DNA from: Thozetella sp. PMI_491
Lineage: Eukaryota; Ascomycota; Sordariomycetes; Chaetosphaeriales; Chaetosphaeriaceae
NCBI GenBank assembly: GCA_021432635.1
Contig: MU270031.1
Span: forward strand, 1,154,508 to 1,218,507
Direction of reading: 5' to 3'
DNA length: 64,000 bases
Each line of letters begins with the position of its first letter. Position 1 is the stretch's first letter. This document shows positions 48,860-60,723 of this stretch, one piece after another. The notes under the pieces are model-generated. The model was not told where the DNA came from. It saw only the letters and a list, made by a program, of their open reading frames with translations, and did not search any database. The translations under genes and the position numbers were made by a program.

Positions 48860-50801
48860 TGGCCAGGACGGGTTAGGAAAGCGAAGCATAAAGTTGTCAT
48901 TGACGACTGTAACAACTAATAACGTGAGATGGCGGCGGCGTATGCGGCAGCTGCAGTGCAATACCAGCCCTGATTTCCCACTCACATCTACTCGGTCAAT
49001 CATTTCTACTGTGTTCCAGAGAGAGATAGGCCTTCGCTGTGAGACTACAGAGAGAAGAAAGAGACATTAAAGTCAAGACACAGCTGCACTCATTTACTGT
49101 ACGCTGTGAGTAATGCTGCCCATTCTGGCTACCCCGGGCATAGCCAGCAGTTTGGGGACCGCCGTAGTGGGATGGTGGCCCACCACCGGCCGTTCCTCTA
49201 GTCTCACTTGCTTTGTTTTCAATAAAGATCCTCTCTATAAATGGACTCGGCAAGGGTTTTTACCCCCTCCCCCATGAGAAGGCTTGTTTCCATAGCCCGC
49301 CCACCGACCTTGCAACTGGACGGGCGAGGCGAAAGCCCAAAGTCTATAGTTAGTAGGCTTGGTAATTAGGATCGGATCGTCAGTGTTGCTGTGCAAAAGG
49401 ACCAGGCGCTTGGCCATACGAAGTAGGTGTGCATGCAGCCAAGCCGTAGCTTGCGCGAAACCGCGTCGCCGCACACGCGTCTGCTGTCGGTTCTTGCCGT
49501 GGAAACCGACGGGCAGCAGGCTTACGAAGAACCCAAAGTTATTGGCCGGGGCGGCAAAGCCTACCAGATCTCTCTATGCCGCTTGACCGACGCAGCAAAA
49601 CTTGAAACGGATCCGAACACATGATTCAAGGCCGGTCCCGAGGCTCGATGGGAGCGACAGCCAGCTTTCTTAGCACCCCGATCTGGGTGGGTTGTCCAAG
49701 ATCGATCGTGATTGCCCAGAGAGCCCGACAGAGGAGGGCCAGGGAGGCAGGGAGTGGGGGGCACCACAGGATGGATGCTGGCTCCCTGGCTCCCTTGCTC
49801 CCTGTCGAGCAGCAAGCCTGGGCAGCTCCTCTCCGCCGCCGGTGCGGGGCACGCGTCGCTCTCTTCCTGTGTGGTGCTATTGTTTCCCTGCCCTGGAATT
49901 GTGCCTTTTGGTTTGCCTGGTAGAGTTCGCCGTGGCTGAGCCCCAATGACGAGTTCCCCCCCAACGCCGGTTCGATACCCGACTGGAGCATGGGTGGGGG
50001 AAACGGGCCAAGGCGAGAAGTCGGCGTTGTCTCAGATGCACAAAGCCGGAAACCCCCTTTGGACGACCCAGTGTGCGCGCATCCTCGAGCTCGAAGCACC
50101 TGCAATGTTGACTGACGGTCTCGGGCACGAAAATAAGGTACCTCACCCCAGCCAAAACAGGTGGTGAATTGATGGGAAGTGGGGCGGCGCTAGGCGGAAG
50201 AGTTTAAACCCCCCTGCAAATCGGCACATGCAATCCCTGATTGGGTCCCAGTATCAGCCCGCCAGCCCGCCAGCCTCGCTGTTTTACGACACCAGCCACC
50301 CAGAAAATCGGGCAGTCGCCCCCAAACAACACCAAACCCTGCGCCAGCCCAACCCGGATGCAGTCAAGACCAGCCCGCTGCAGCTGTCGCTAGCCCCCCC
50401 GCCTGCAAGCAAGTCCCGAGTCCATGACCTGCAGATCTCCCAATTTTCCTCTTCTCTCCTCTCTGTCTGCACCCTCTTGTCATTGAGTCGTAGGTAGCCC
50501 TTCTTTTCTGTCTCTTGCTTCCTTTTTTTCTTTTGCGGTCGTCGGCCATGGTGCACGCGGTCCTGGAACAGTGAAACCGCCTTGTTTACTCGCCCCTGGT
50601 CGCTCTTTCCAAGCTCTGACACGGCTCCCGGTCCCCCCCGCCGTCTCAGCCCGCCCGCCAGCCAAAGTCAACAAACCAAAGTAAACAAGCCGACCGTCGG
50701 CCAACACCCAGCACCCACCAACTCCAGTGAGGGAAGGAGAAAAACACCACAAACCACCACGAGCTTGATGCAATAGTCCTTGGCCCGCCAGATCGCACAG
50801 C
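48860..50801. other. Intergenic
   Basis: 3' flank of the transporter gene and leader of the C2 gene. C/T-rich from about 50400 onward, consistent with a long leader. A GGTTCGATACC string near 49970 was tested as a tRNA B box and rejected. Confidence 0.5.
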
Positions 50802-53800
50802 ATGGCGGCCAAGATGAAAGCCCACCCGCTGAACGGCATGCACACCGCCGGCATCTTCTCGGACATGTCTATCGATGGCCCGCAGATTGGGACGTTGGTC
50901 TTGGTGGTGGACCGGGCCAAAAACCTACCCAACCGCAAGACAATTGGAAAGCAGGACCCCTACTGCGCAGCACGTCTAGGGAAGGAAGCAAAAAAGACGA
51001 CCACCGACATCCGTGGTGGCCAGACTCCGAAATGGTAGGCCGCGCCATCATAACCCCGCTTCTTTCCCCCCTCCTCTCGAGGCAGCTCTCACTGACAGCC
51101 GGCGCAGGGACCAGGAATTGCGCTTTATCGTGCACGACTCCGCGGATTACTATCAGCTCAAGGTTTCGGTGTTCAATGACGACAAGAAGACGGAGCTCAT
51201 CGGCGAGTCGTGGATCGACCTGAGAGACATCATCGTAGCCGGCGGCGGGCAAAGCGACCAGTGGCACCAGCTCGCCTGCCGGGGCAAGTACGCCGGAGAG
51301 GTCCGCATCGAGATCACATTCTACGACAGCCGCCCCAAACCCGAGAAGCCCGTAGTCAAGGCGAGACAGCCTGGCTCCTCCGAGGTTGACGGCAGCGCAC
51401 CCAGCGCGGCGGGGCCGAGGGCGATGCCCAAACGGCGCCCGTTGCCGTCCGACCCTATCACAGGAAAAGCTCCGGCTCAGGCGAGCCCGGAGCACGAGAC
51501 GCCTCCGCGCGCCCAGCCGAACCCTCCCGTTGGCTACATCCCCAACCAGTCGCCGCTACAACAGGTTGAGTACCACACGCCTCCAAGTGGCCGCCTTCAG
51601 CAACAGGACCATTACTCACCCGCGCCGACGAGCGCGGGATATCCCACACCGAACCACCGTTCGGACCCGTACAGGACCCCGGAGCGATCCAATGCCCATG
51701 ACGACCGAGGTTACAGCCCAGGGCACCAGGGATCATTTAGTGGGCATCCTGACTCGATGGGCCCCGACTCGTTCGAGCTGCCCTCGCTAGATGATCGGGG
51801 TGTGTCGCCCGACGATGATAGACCACCTCCCCCGCCGGTGCACCGTGTCCGCAACAACAGCGGCGGTGGCATGAGTCCTGTGCATTCGCATCATGGCAGC
51901 TTCGATGCTGGGATGGCGAAGGGGACGCTTCCTGCAAGCATGCGGCATGACGTCCTCCGAAACGAGGCCCATCGACACTCTGCATCCACGTCATTCCCCT
52001 CGGCTTACCCGGGAAAACCAACATATAGGTCTCAGGATTCAGCCCCGGCCGCGCTGCAGAGCTCGCAGTATAGCCATGGCGACTACTCGTCCTCAGGTCG
52101 CCACCATTCGTATGACGCGAGCTACGACTCTCATCGATCGATGCAGCCAACCGTCGAGGATGTGCCAGAGTCACCTGAAGATATGAACAGTGTCTTCCGG
52201 CGAAGTGGCTCTCGCATTCCTCCGCCACAGCCTCCATCCTACTTCGAGCCCGAGTTCGAGCCGGTAGGCAGTCCGGCGCCTCTGAGCCTTAGCGGGCGAC
52301 ACAGCGCCGGGCCAAGCAACGAGTATGGCTCCTCCCGCGACTATGCCTCGCCTCGCGAATACACATCACCCCACGAGTTTAGCCCTTCGACAGAGCTCGT
52401 ACCTCATAGGCGCCAGGGATCCAGCGGATATATGCCACAGGACGCACCTGTGACCTCTAGGAGCCTCCCTCGGGGATCGCAGCCGTCCTCTTTCGGCACA
52501 TCTACATACGGTCGCAACAGTGAGCAAAAGGCGCTGGAATACCGCAGCGAGCTGAGCGACACCTCCCCTGACTACACGCTGCCTTCCATCCCGTCATCGC
52601 TCGTTCCAGGTGTAGACCGTAGCATCACGCACGAGGTTGTGAAACATTTCCGCGAGGAACAGCAACACCAACGACGGTATACGCAGCCACCGCCAATGGA
52701 AACGCCTCCGCGAGGGCGACAGCTGAGTGAGACCCCGCAAGCATATGGATTTGATAGCTCTCCGGCGTCCCACGGCGCTCCGGGACCCCAATCTCGCAGC
52801 CCAATCACTTACTCAGGAGGCCCCAGTCCCGTCGCGGTGGTGAACCCCCGTGCAGTTTCACCAAATCCCGCCCCGAACCCCAACCACACCATCCGGCGCA
52901 AGTCCATCAGCCCCCAGCCGCCGCCGGCCGAGGGTCGGCGCCTCTCGGGCATTCCTTTTGGTCCGGATTCGTACAATGAATTCAATCCCACCGTCGTGGC
53001 GTCGGCTATCCAGGACATCACCCCATCGCGCTCCTCCGACTACAATGAAAAGAGTGGCAAGATCATAACGCATGACGGACGTGAGGTCGACCCATCCGAT
53101 CATCTCCCTGTGGAATCTTGGGCCCCGGAGCCTGAACCGAAGCTGCCTGCTCTCCCCACACGTCCTTCCCCGGGCACCAGCCAAGCGATGGTGCCCTCTT
53201 CTGGTCGGCGCCCGCTGCGCATCGCCGGACGGCCGCAGTCAATGGTACCTATTCCCAACCCTCCGCAGTATGCCTTGCCCGACCCCTCGGATCCTTCCAC
53301 CCCCTCGCCTCTCTCGACCGCAAGTAGGAATCGCCTGCAGAAGAAAGTCCAGCACCGTGCGTCCGTCGCGCCCGTCATGTCTGGTGCGAACGGCCCTGGC
53401 CTGGGCTCGGGCTCGACGGGAAGCAGCCCACTCGCACCACTGCCGCTGCATAGCCATCAAGACAATTTCACGCCGCCGCGGGTCTCGCGGGCGTCCACCT
53501 TTGACAGCTACGCATCTATGCCAAACGAGAACTATGCCCCGCCGAGCATGTATGGCGGCAGCCCCGGCAGCAGCGGTGGCTTCCGAAATAGCTACGGCGC
53601 AGGCGGCTCTGGGCCGCCGATCCCCGCCAAAGTGCCGCTGGCACTACCCGCCCCGCCCGGTCCGAACATGAGCGGCGCACTTCAGCTCCACGACGGTAGG
53701 GGAAGCGGGGGCTACGGAAGCCTAGGCTCGTCCCACGGCAGAGCTCCGAGTGATCCCTGGGGCGCCGGCGGCGGCACCGGGCAGTTAAGCCTTATGGAGG

Positions 53801-53859
53801 AGCTTCAGCGGATCGATATCGGGACCGGGCGCTCCCGGCGCCACGGGTCAGGCTACTAG
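50802..53859 (+). CDS. C2-domain ingression protein (Inn1/Fic1-like), cytokinesis
   Basis: Yeast Inn1 and fission-yeast Fic1 carry one N-terminal C2 domain followed by Pro-rich SH3-binding motifs and couple ring constriction to membrane ingression and septum synthesis (family knowledge). Exons 50802-51034 and 51108-53859 give 994 residues. The splice restores TPKW-DQELRFIV inside the C2 domain. C2 domain of about 28-145: IGTLVLVVDRAKNLPNRK, KQDPYCAARLG, LKVSVFNDDKKTELIGES and YAGEVRIEITFYD. The remaining 850 residues are disordered and rich in Pro, Ser, Tyr and His, with many PxxP motifs (PPPPPVHRV, PPQPPSYFEP). The tail ends LMEELQRIDIGTGRSRRHG. It is much longer than yeast Inn1 (about 400), as is usual in filamentous fungi. 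Assignment rests on architecture. Confidence 0.8.
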
Positions 53860-55233
53860 GCAGAGGCGCCCATTCGTCATTGACGAAGCCCTGGTCGCCA
53901 TCCACTCGATTCGACGCATCTAGCTTTTGTGCTGGTGGCGGCGGGATCGATCGTGTGTACAAAGTATCTTCCAAATTTCCACTCATGGGGATGTGACCCG
54001 CATGGTAAAGCTGTTGGAGTAGAGGCGCGGATATTTCACTTCTCGGCACGTACACGACATTGACGTAGACGAATTCGGCGTGTTTGGGTTTGGTCTGGCT
54101 TTCTTTCGTTTGGCAGTTGTTTGTTTTCCTGTACCAGGATAGGTCGGCAGGCGGTTTCTTCTAGAACGGATGCTAGGGCTCGCAGTTGTGGAGAGGATCA
54201 GAGGATGTAATGGATGTGACGCGGACGACAATGGCATGTGGCACGCAGCAATGGCTTACGCTCTCCATGGTCCGACATGATACCCGAAAAGGAGATAGAT
54301 GTAATATGACAATTACATTCTGTTACGTTACGCGCTGCTTTGTCTGCTTCTTGCTAGGTGCCAGACTGTGTTTACTACACGGTAGATTCATCGCTCGTGC
54401 TATCCGCTGGATATCATCCTCTCACCCTCCTCGTAGGCTAACACTAGCCTTGGGCACTTCCATATTGTGATATTACCCTCAGCCGCGTTTGGGGCAAGCA
54501 TGCTCGTGATCGTGATAAGCATGTTTTTGCTGACACGAACAGCGGACAGTATTACGCCGATACCTTGACGTTAGCGGCCGGAGGTGATCTGATGGGCTTG
54601 GCAAAGCAGGTCCTGGAGGCTTGGCACCTCGGCATGAGACACGCTCAGTATCTCTCTATCTAGTGCCGACTTGCAAGTTCATCTCGGTTGCTACTTCAAC
54701 GGTTAGGTTTTGTATGTTCGATGGACAAAGCAAGGAACCAGTCCTCCAGCCAGTCTATCCTTGCGCAATGCACATCAGTCGGTCATTTTAGCACGGCGCC
54801 GGCGGCACTAGTCGCGGTCTATGGTCGTCGTTGTCCTAGCAACCTTGCGCAGGTTCCCCTGGAGCTGTGAGGCTGAACGCCGAGACATACGCCAAGACGA
54901 TGGCGTTCATAGTGCCTCTAGCCCACGCGATTCTAAACTTTCTTTTTGGAAAGGCGTTTGGCATGATTAGCTATCCGTGTTTCTATACCTGCAGTGATGA
55001 CACCTTGGCTAGCGCCACAGACAGAGCCAGCCTCGACTGCGGCAGGAAGAGATGAGAAGCGGGAAGTATGTAGGGACTGCCGTTGCTCTGCTGCCGTTCA
55101 GGTGGTGTAGTCGGCTTTTATTTAATAAAGATTGTCGGGAATCATCGTACTTGGGCGGGTTCCTTGGGCCAACTTCGACGGCTGAGCCCTTGTATTGTCT
55201 GGACAGCCGGATAGCAGTGCTCGAGCAGTGGAC
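53860..55233. other. Intergenic
   Basis: 3' flank of the C2 gene and upstream region of the membrane-protein gene. No coding signal. Confidence 0.5.
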
Positions 55234-56882
55234 ATGTGGTTCGGGGGGCGAACAGTGCCTCACGACGGCACTACGCCTGCGGCGCCCCTGACGACACAGT
55301 TTGACTTCCCATGTGGGCGAGAGTTCTACGAGTCTAGCTGCAGGCAGTCGCCTTGCTTTCGGTCGAGCTGCGCGCCGCCTAACTTCCAAGAGTACTGGTG
55401 GTCAACCGTGGGATACTACTCGCCCGCCATCTGCCCGGGAGGCTATACGGTCGGCTGCTCAAGATGGGACTCACAGCAGGGCCCTAAGGTGGAGAAGACA
55501 GAGGAGGCGATGATGTGTGTGCCTAGGTACGTTTGGAATGTCCCTTGCAACGGGTGGACTGCGTTCTACCAGCTGGGTAGAAGGAAGGATAGGGACATGA
55601 GAGAGGCTGTCAGATCTCGAGAAGAACGACCCTAACCGTCCTCCATCGCTGACTCTGGTCTACTAATAGAGGTTATACGTGCGACTCTAATAACCCATCT
55701 TTTGCGTCATCTGCCACGGCCAAGGCGCCCATGATCCAGATCCGCTGGGCCGAGTCCGACCTGCCCAGCCTCGAGACCCATCCCATGCTCCCCGGCATGC
55801 CGGCATGGCAGACGCCGGGATCCGATCAGGCATGGGAGGACTTGAAAAGGCAGGCAGCATCGTACTCGGATTTCGGAGGCGGGGACATCACGACATCGGC
55901 GTCTACGACGAGCCCCAGGAACACCTCGCCAGCGGACGGAGGCGGCTCGGCAGGAGGTACAGTGGGAAGCAGCGGTGGGCTATCGGACGGGGCCAAGATT
56001 GGGATAGGCGTGGGCGTCTCGGTAGGCGTGCTGTTTCTGCTCAGCATGGGGGGCTTTCTGATCTGGGGGATCCGGAAGAACCGCCTTCGCAGCTTGCAAG
56101 GGGGTACGAACCCCCCGACGGCATACCATAATGCGATGTCGCATCAACCTCCGCCTGGCCACCCTATCCATCCTGAGATCGATGGACAGGAAAAGAAGCT
56201 GGCGGTTGGCGGCGACGGGCTCGGGGAGGTTCCCGGCGTGGCGAGGCCACCGGGAGCGGTGGTGAGGGAGCTCGACACGGTGCGGTCTGAGTCGTATCCT
56301 TCTGAGCTCGGCGGGCAGCCCCGTTCGTACGAAATCGATACGGCTCCTCGGCCGACCCCAGAGCTCGCGGCATATCCATACACTTCGGGTACGCCGGTCG
56401 AGGCCCAGCAGTACGTGGCGAATGAGCCCTACGGTCCATATCCGCAGCAGCAAGGGATGCAGATGGTTGCGCAGAGCGTCAGTCCTCAGTCGTACGGCGC
56501 GTACTCTCACCAACAACCTGCGGCGCATGCGTATCATACGTACTCGCCAGCTCAGACATCTGCTACGGCGGTGGACGCCAATTCAGCGGCCTCGTGCCCG
56601 TCTCAGCAGCCGCCAGCGACGGACATCACTGGGTCGCAGTACGCGACGCCAACGGTAGCAGGTCAACCTGTAACGACAGCAGCACCGATTTCGACTGGTG
56701 CCGACACTGCCGAATACTCGCGGTTGATGGAGGAACATGCACAGCTGGAGCAGCAGAGGCAAACACTCCTCCAACTGCAGCAAATCGAGCAGCAGCAGGC
56801 TGCACTGCGTGAGAGGATGGCCGCCGCCCAAGCGGGCAGTCAGGCTGGAGGACCCGCGCTTGGAAGTGGTGGTGGGGAATAA
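55234..56882 (+). CDS. Single-pass membrane protein with Cys-rich head and Gln-rich tail, unknown function
   Basis: Exons 55234-55526 and 55670-56882 give 501 residues; the intron (GTACGT, CTGAC branch, AATAG) joins CVP-R-GYTCDSNN. The 55-residue Cys-rich start (DFPCGREFYESSC, CFRSSC, YYSPAICPGGYTVGC) plus MMCVPRGYTCD resembles a common fungal cell-surface family whose members read 'SPGICPSGYT...CCPSGYTC'. A Ser/Gly-rich stalk leads to one transmembrane helix (about 208-231, IGIGVGVSVGVLFLLSMGG). It is followed by basic RKNRLR, giving outside-to-inside topology. The cytosolic tail is Pro/Tyr/Gln-rich and closes with a Gln-rich helix (LEQQRQTLLQLQQIEQQQAA). The first ATG gives no classical signal peptide. 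A surface sensor is possible but not shown. Confidence 0.78.
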
Positions 56883-58172
56883 TACATCAGCAACTCATTT
56901 ACTCAGCTCGCCGCTTTGGAATCTCCTGTCTCTAGTAACACTTCCGTGTCGGTCGGAGCAGTCAGCGGTGTTGTTTTCGGCGTGCGCAGAGGTGCGGCTA
57001 ATTTCTTATGGGTGGAACAAACTTAGATTCGGGAAATAGGAGACTGAGGCCATCCCATCGTCGATGCATCTGCCCGTGAGGCACCTGATGCACGCCGTCT
57101 TACTTTCTTGTACTCATGCCTCGTCGTGCAGGCGCTAGGAGAGGGTGTTCATGCACATCGGCCATATCCCACGCCCGTTCGATAGGCGCAACTAAATATA
57201 GCAGCTAGTTTTCTCCTCTTTGCTACGACTAGTTCAGCGGCGTGGAGGACCTCAAACGACGATGACTGGCTGGCGCAGAGCCCACAGGGCGGTCTCTTCA
57301 GACCCGGCCTGTTCCACCGAGGCCGGAGAGACGCACCCACTCATTTGCGCCGAAGCAGCAGGGCCCAACACGACGAGCCGGCTGTCCTCGAGGCTGGCAG
57401 CCAGCCGGGGTTGCGACGCCCATCGAAGCAAATCCCAGCCATGGGGAGCCGGGTGGTCGCCCGAGCGGCCACGTCTCGGTGCAGGTGGCCGCGGAGAAGG
57501 CCTCTTCACCGCTTCAATATAAGAAAATATACTAGGCGAGGTTGTTGGTCCTCTTCTTTACGCTACTGCGGTCTTGACTCAGGTTTGACCTGTTCTAGGC
57601 GAGCATAGAGCAGCCAACGCCCAAAAGACGGCTTACCGTTGGCTAACCGTTGCAGCTAACCCTTGTCATGTGAAGTAGGAGCAATTGACAGTTGGATATG
57701 GCGTCGCCGATGCCAATCACGAGCGGTGCTCTCCTTCCGCTGCCACGGCCAGAAGGAACAAAGCATTCATGCAGAGCGACGACTTCGAGAATGCCTAGAG
57801 CCAAGCAGAGTAATCCGTAAATCACCTCGTCCACCGCCTAGGCCCAACGCAACGACCCCCCTAAGTACGACAAGGGGGGCATGGTTTTCCATCCTAGGAG
57901 AGGGTGGGGGAACCTGCGGTTCTCTTCCTATGCCTTGATGGCATGAGACCTGCCCAATAGTTAGGAGCTGGTCCGGGCTTCTCAACCCATCACCGCAACA
58001 GTGCTTTTTATAGTGACCTGGCAGCAGCGTGGAGAGAGGTATCTTTTCGTACACGGTACGAATCGAAAAAAAAGCCTCGTCTTTCCGAGGGGAAATGTGA
58101 TTCCAAAAAGTAGCACAGCCGCCTTCATCAGGATCCTTACCCTTGCGATAGCCGGTTAGGGAAAACAGTTGC
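56883..58172. other. Intergenic
   Basis: Short open frames on both strands show no codon bias. Nothing further seen. Confidence 0.45.
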
Positions 58173-58676
58173 TTAGGCCATCAAAGCCTTGGCGGTCATG
58201 TGGAAGTTGTCCAGGCGGCCTTCATCTTCGATGCCGTCAATTCTCAGTCCAGACCTCTCGGCTGGCTCCTTGTGCGCGATCGCTCTTGACGGATCGAATG
58301 GCCTGGCGGCGGGAGAGTGTAACAGGGCGATTGTCCCAGTGCATCGCCGTATTCGCTGAACAGGAACCGGCTGTGTATCCAACTGGGACACAGAGACGAT
58401 CAGGCGAAGAGGGAGAGGCACACCCCGCAGACCTTGGGCACCCACACGTGCGCCGTAGGACGGGGGTAGAGCGTCCTGGCAGGCTCTTCCTTGCCATTCT
58501 TGACCAGTCGCTTCCCTGTAGGACCGTTATTCGTATCCAGGTGCTTCGGCACCGGTCCGCGAGGAGACAGGAGCGCAGCCGGCTCTGCCCTCCGGGGTCT
58601 GCAGCCAACAAACAATGATTGCAGCCTCGCCGTCGTGCGGCACGGAGCACGCGCGGTGCAGCTCAACCCCTCCCAT
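58173..58676 (-). pseudogene. Broken gene, family not recognised
   Basis: Four consecutive minus-strand stretches read like protein with C-ending codons but lie in different frames. MGGVELHRACSVPHDGEAA (from 58676) runs to WLQTPEG. HLDTNNGPTGKRLVKNGKEE follows, running to HVWVPKVCG. Then comes AMHWDNRPVTLSRRQAIRS, to about REVWTE. The last is IDGIEDEGRLDNFHMTAKAL, to TAA at 58173. Each step is a +1 shift. A 40-48 nt intron could explain the step near 58420, but the steps near 58590 and 58260 leave no room for an intron, so they look like indels. I read it as a decayed gene of about 160 codons; sequencing error is the alternative. A rival reading keeps one frame from 58445 to the stop, with poorer codon usage. 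Confidence 0.4.
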
Positions 58677-59975
58677 ATGGGAGAAAGTCCCGGGGACTTC
58701 TGACATGGCAGCCGGTAGGAGATGACCGATCATCACCCGGAGTGCGCAGGTCGAGCCACGACTGTCGCTTGCCACGGAGGTGCATGATCGTGCCCGATGA
58801 CCTAGTCGAGACCATGCTTCTCGTATCCAATACCCGCGAGCCGTTGGTTTGTGGATGACATTATCTGCTAGGCAAAAGCCCGGGCTCGGCGAAGGATTGA
58901 GACTAGACTCGCATCGACTCCGCATAGCCGCAGAATGCGCGCGGATCGCGGCACGAGGACGAAGGGAAGAGCGCGCTGATAGACGCAGGCAGACGCACAG
59001 AGCCGAGGGCCGGCGGAGGGCAGGCTACACCGCAGTCCTCATGCACGGTACTGTACATACATGAGTGCTGCTAGCCCGGCAATATGCGGGCCTGACTGCG
59101 TGGTGGTCCTCGCCGACATGCTGGGCGGGGACGAGTGGCCTTGAGATGAGCCCAAAGCCCCGATCGGCAGTGTTACCTCGGCGGTGAACTAGAGACCGGG
59201 GCCCTTTTGCGTGCGTTAGTTGGCCCTGAAGGGGGAAGGTAGGACGATGCGTGCGTGTCCCTAAGCGCCCGGCGCTTGCTCGCATGCCGCGATTGGCCCG
59301 ACTCACGCCACGGGTGGATGAGTGCTCTCCGCCGCGAAATGAATTATTGATTGCTCGCGCAGTAGTATGCGGGGAGATAGGCGCGGTCGGGGGTGCGTGA
59401 AGTCGGTCATTGCTCCGGAGGTGGGTGTTGGCAGTTGGTCGCTTGGCCGTTGCTTTTTCCCCCTTCGTGTCGTTCGCGTTGTGACATTCTTCCGTCGGCC
59501 GTGGTACTGCGCCGTTGCATCTGATGTGCCGGGGGGAGGGATCCTCACGGCATCGATGCCTTGTTTGAGTCGATAACGCGCGTTCGCTCATGATACGAGC
59601 CGTAGGCGAGATTCGCTTCTCGCAGGTGAATGCATCTAGGCCGTCATTCATACAGAGCCGAGCCCCGGCGGGCTTCCCGGCGCCGGCTGTGCCGCTCCGT
59701 CCGTGGTTCTGGGTGGTGGCCGGTCGCTAGGCCTAGCGCTCGTGATCGGGAAGGTGAGAAAACGCCTAGAATGCAGGATTTGCATCTCCGGGTATTGCGC
59801 TTTCTGTAGTCCATGCTCCCCTTTCCGCCGGCTATATTCACACGGTGCCATAGAGAAGGGGCCAGCTGAGACGAGCTCAACGTAAAGGTTCCATTCATCA
59901 CGTTGGGGGGTCGTGCCTTCAAAGGCAGTACCTAGGCAGTCGGCTGTTAGCCCAGGTTTCATCAAAGTGTAGCAT
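58677..59975. other. Intergenic, possible further coding remnants
   Basis: One stretch on the minus strand (about 59840-59950, KPGLTADCLGTAFEGTTPQ onward) has coding-like composition and may be the tail of the broken gene to its right. A 208-codon minus frame at 59025-59651 has no codon bias and is not called. Confidence 0.35.
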
Positions 59976-60723
59976 TCAAGACTTGCATGCTACGAGTGCC
60001 GATGGTTTGCTAGGTAGAGGTCCTCCATTGTCGGCAATCTCATCAGCATACAGAGACAACAGTTGATCAGCTGGCAGGGATGGGATGCCCTTGTAGGTGC
60101 CAACGGCTGCTACTATGCATCCTTTGCGCAGCAGTCTTGTAACGCTCTGCGGCTAGGGATGACTAACCAGTTACAGTGAGCTTCTTGGCGAAGAGACGGC
60201 CGGTGAGTAGAACCCTGGGGAAGATAAAGGTGATTGGCCGTTCTGTATCTCCGGCACGATAGCCATTCTCCTGCTGCATAGGGCAGGAGGGAGGCTATGC
60301 TATCCATAGCTGCATGATGAACATCTCCTGGGTCTTGAATTGTGTTCCATCTTGGAGCAAGTGCTGACTCTATCCCTATGGGTATCGGTGTTGCGAAGTT
60401 TCGCAGCCAAGTCGTGCTTCAGGGACCGAAGCTCGTCGTCAGGGGGTGCCCAATGCAAAGTTGTCGGGTTTGGCCCCTTGGGGAAGCATAAACACGAGCG
60501 CCACTCCGCCTTCAGGGGAAGCGGGTGGGGGGTTCGTCACTCTCGTCGAGGTGCCCTGGATCCCTGCTGTGGAAAAGGATCGTGCGGTTGGCTGATCAGG
60601 TCTTGTTACGGAGTTTTTCCAGAGCTTTGGGTTCTGGTGGTGATGCAATGATCTGACCCCGGACGCGCACAGACCGAAACGAAACAAAGTTGGCCCCTTG
60701 CAGGCAGGAAACTCAGGTGACAT
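59976..60723 (-). pseudogene. Second broken gene, family not recognised
   Basis: An ATG at 60721-60723 (AAAATGTCA) opens a frame that runs through GGVALVFMLPQGAKPDNFAL to a stop at about 60440. One base on, the sequence continues coding-like in the next frame (DDELRSLKHDLAAKLRN). It then returns to the first frame (LLQDGTQFKTQEMFIMQLW), meets an internal TAG, and continues ENGYRAGDTERPITFIFPRV to RLFAKKLTVTG. A last stretch in another frame (VGTYKGIPSLPADQLLSLYA, ending LVACKS-TGA at 59976) follows. Two compensating frameshifts, one in-frame stop and a third shift or lost intron indicate decay. I cannot name the family. A multi-exon live gene is less likely because the frame changes have no splice sites beside them. 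Confidence 0.45.

Noticed and set aside
49960-49990. tRNA-like B box (GGTTCGATACC)
   Set aside because: The T-arm stem does not pair and no A box or acceptor stem fits upstream.
58237-58650. A living small gene in the frame 58237-58650
   Set aside because: Coding-like only in its second half; the frame runs into a stop while the neighbouring frame continues as protein, so a broken gene fits better.
59025-59651. 208-codon minus-strand frame
   Set aside because: Random-looking composition, no codon bias, no recognisable motif, although it lies between coding remnants.
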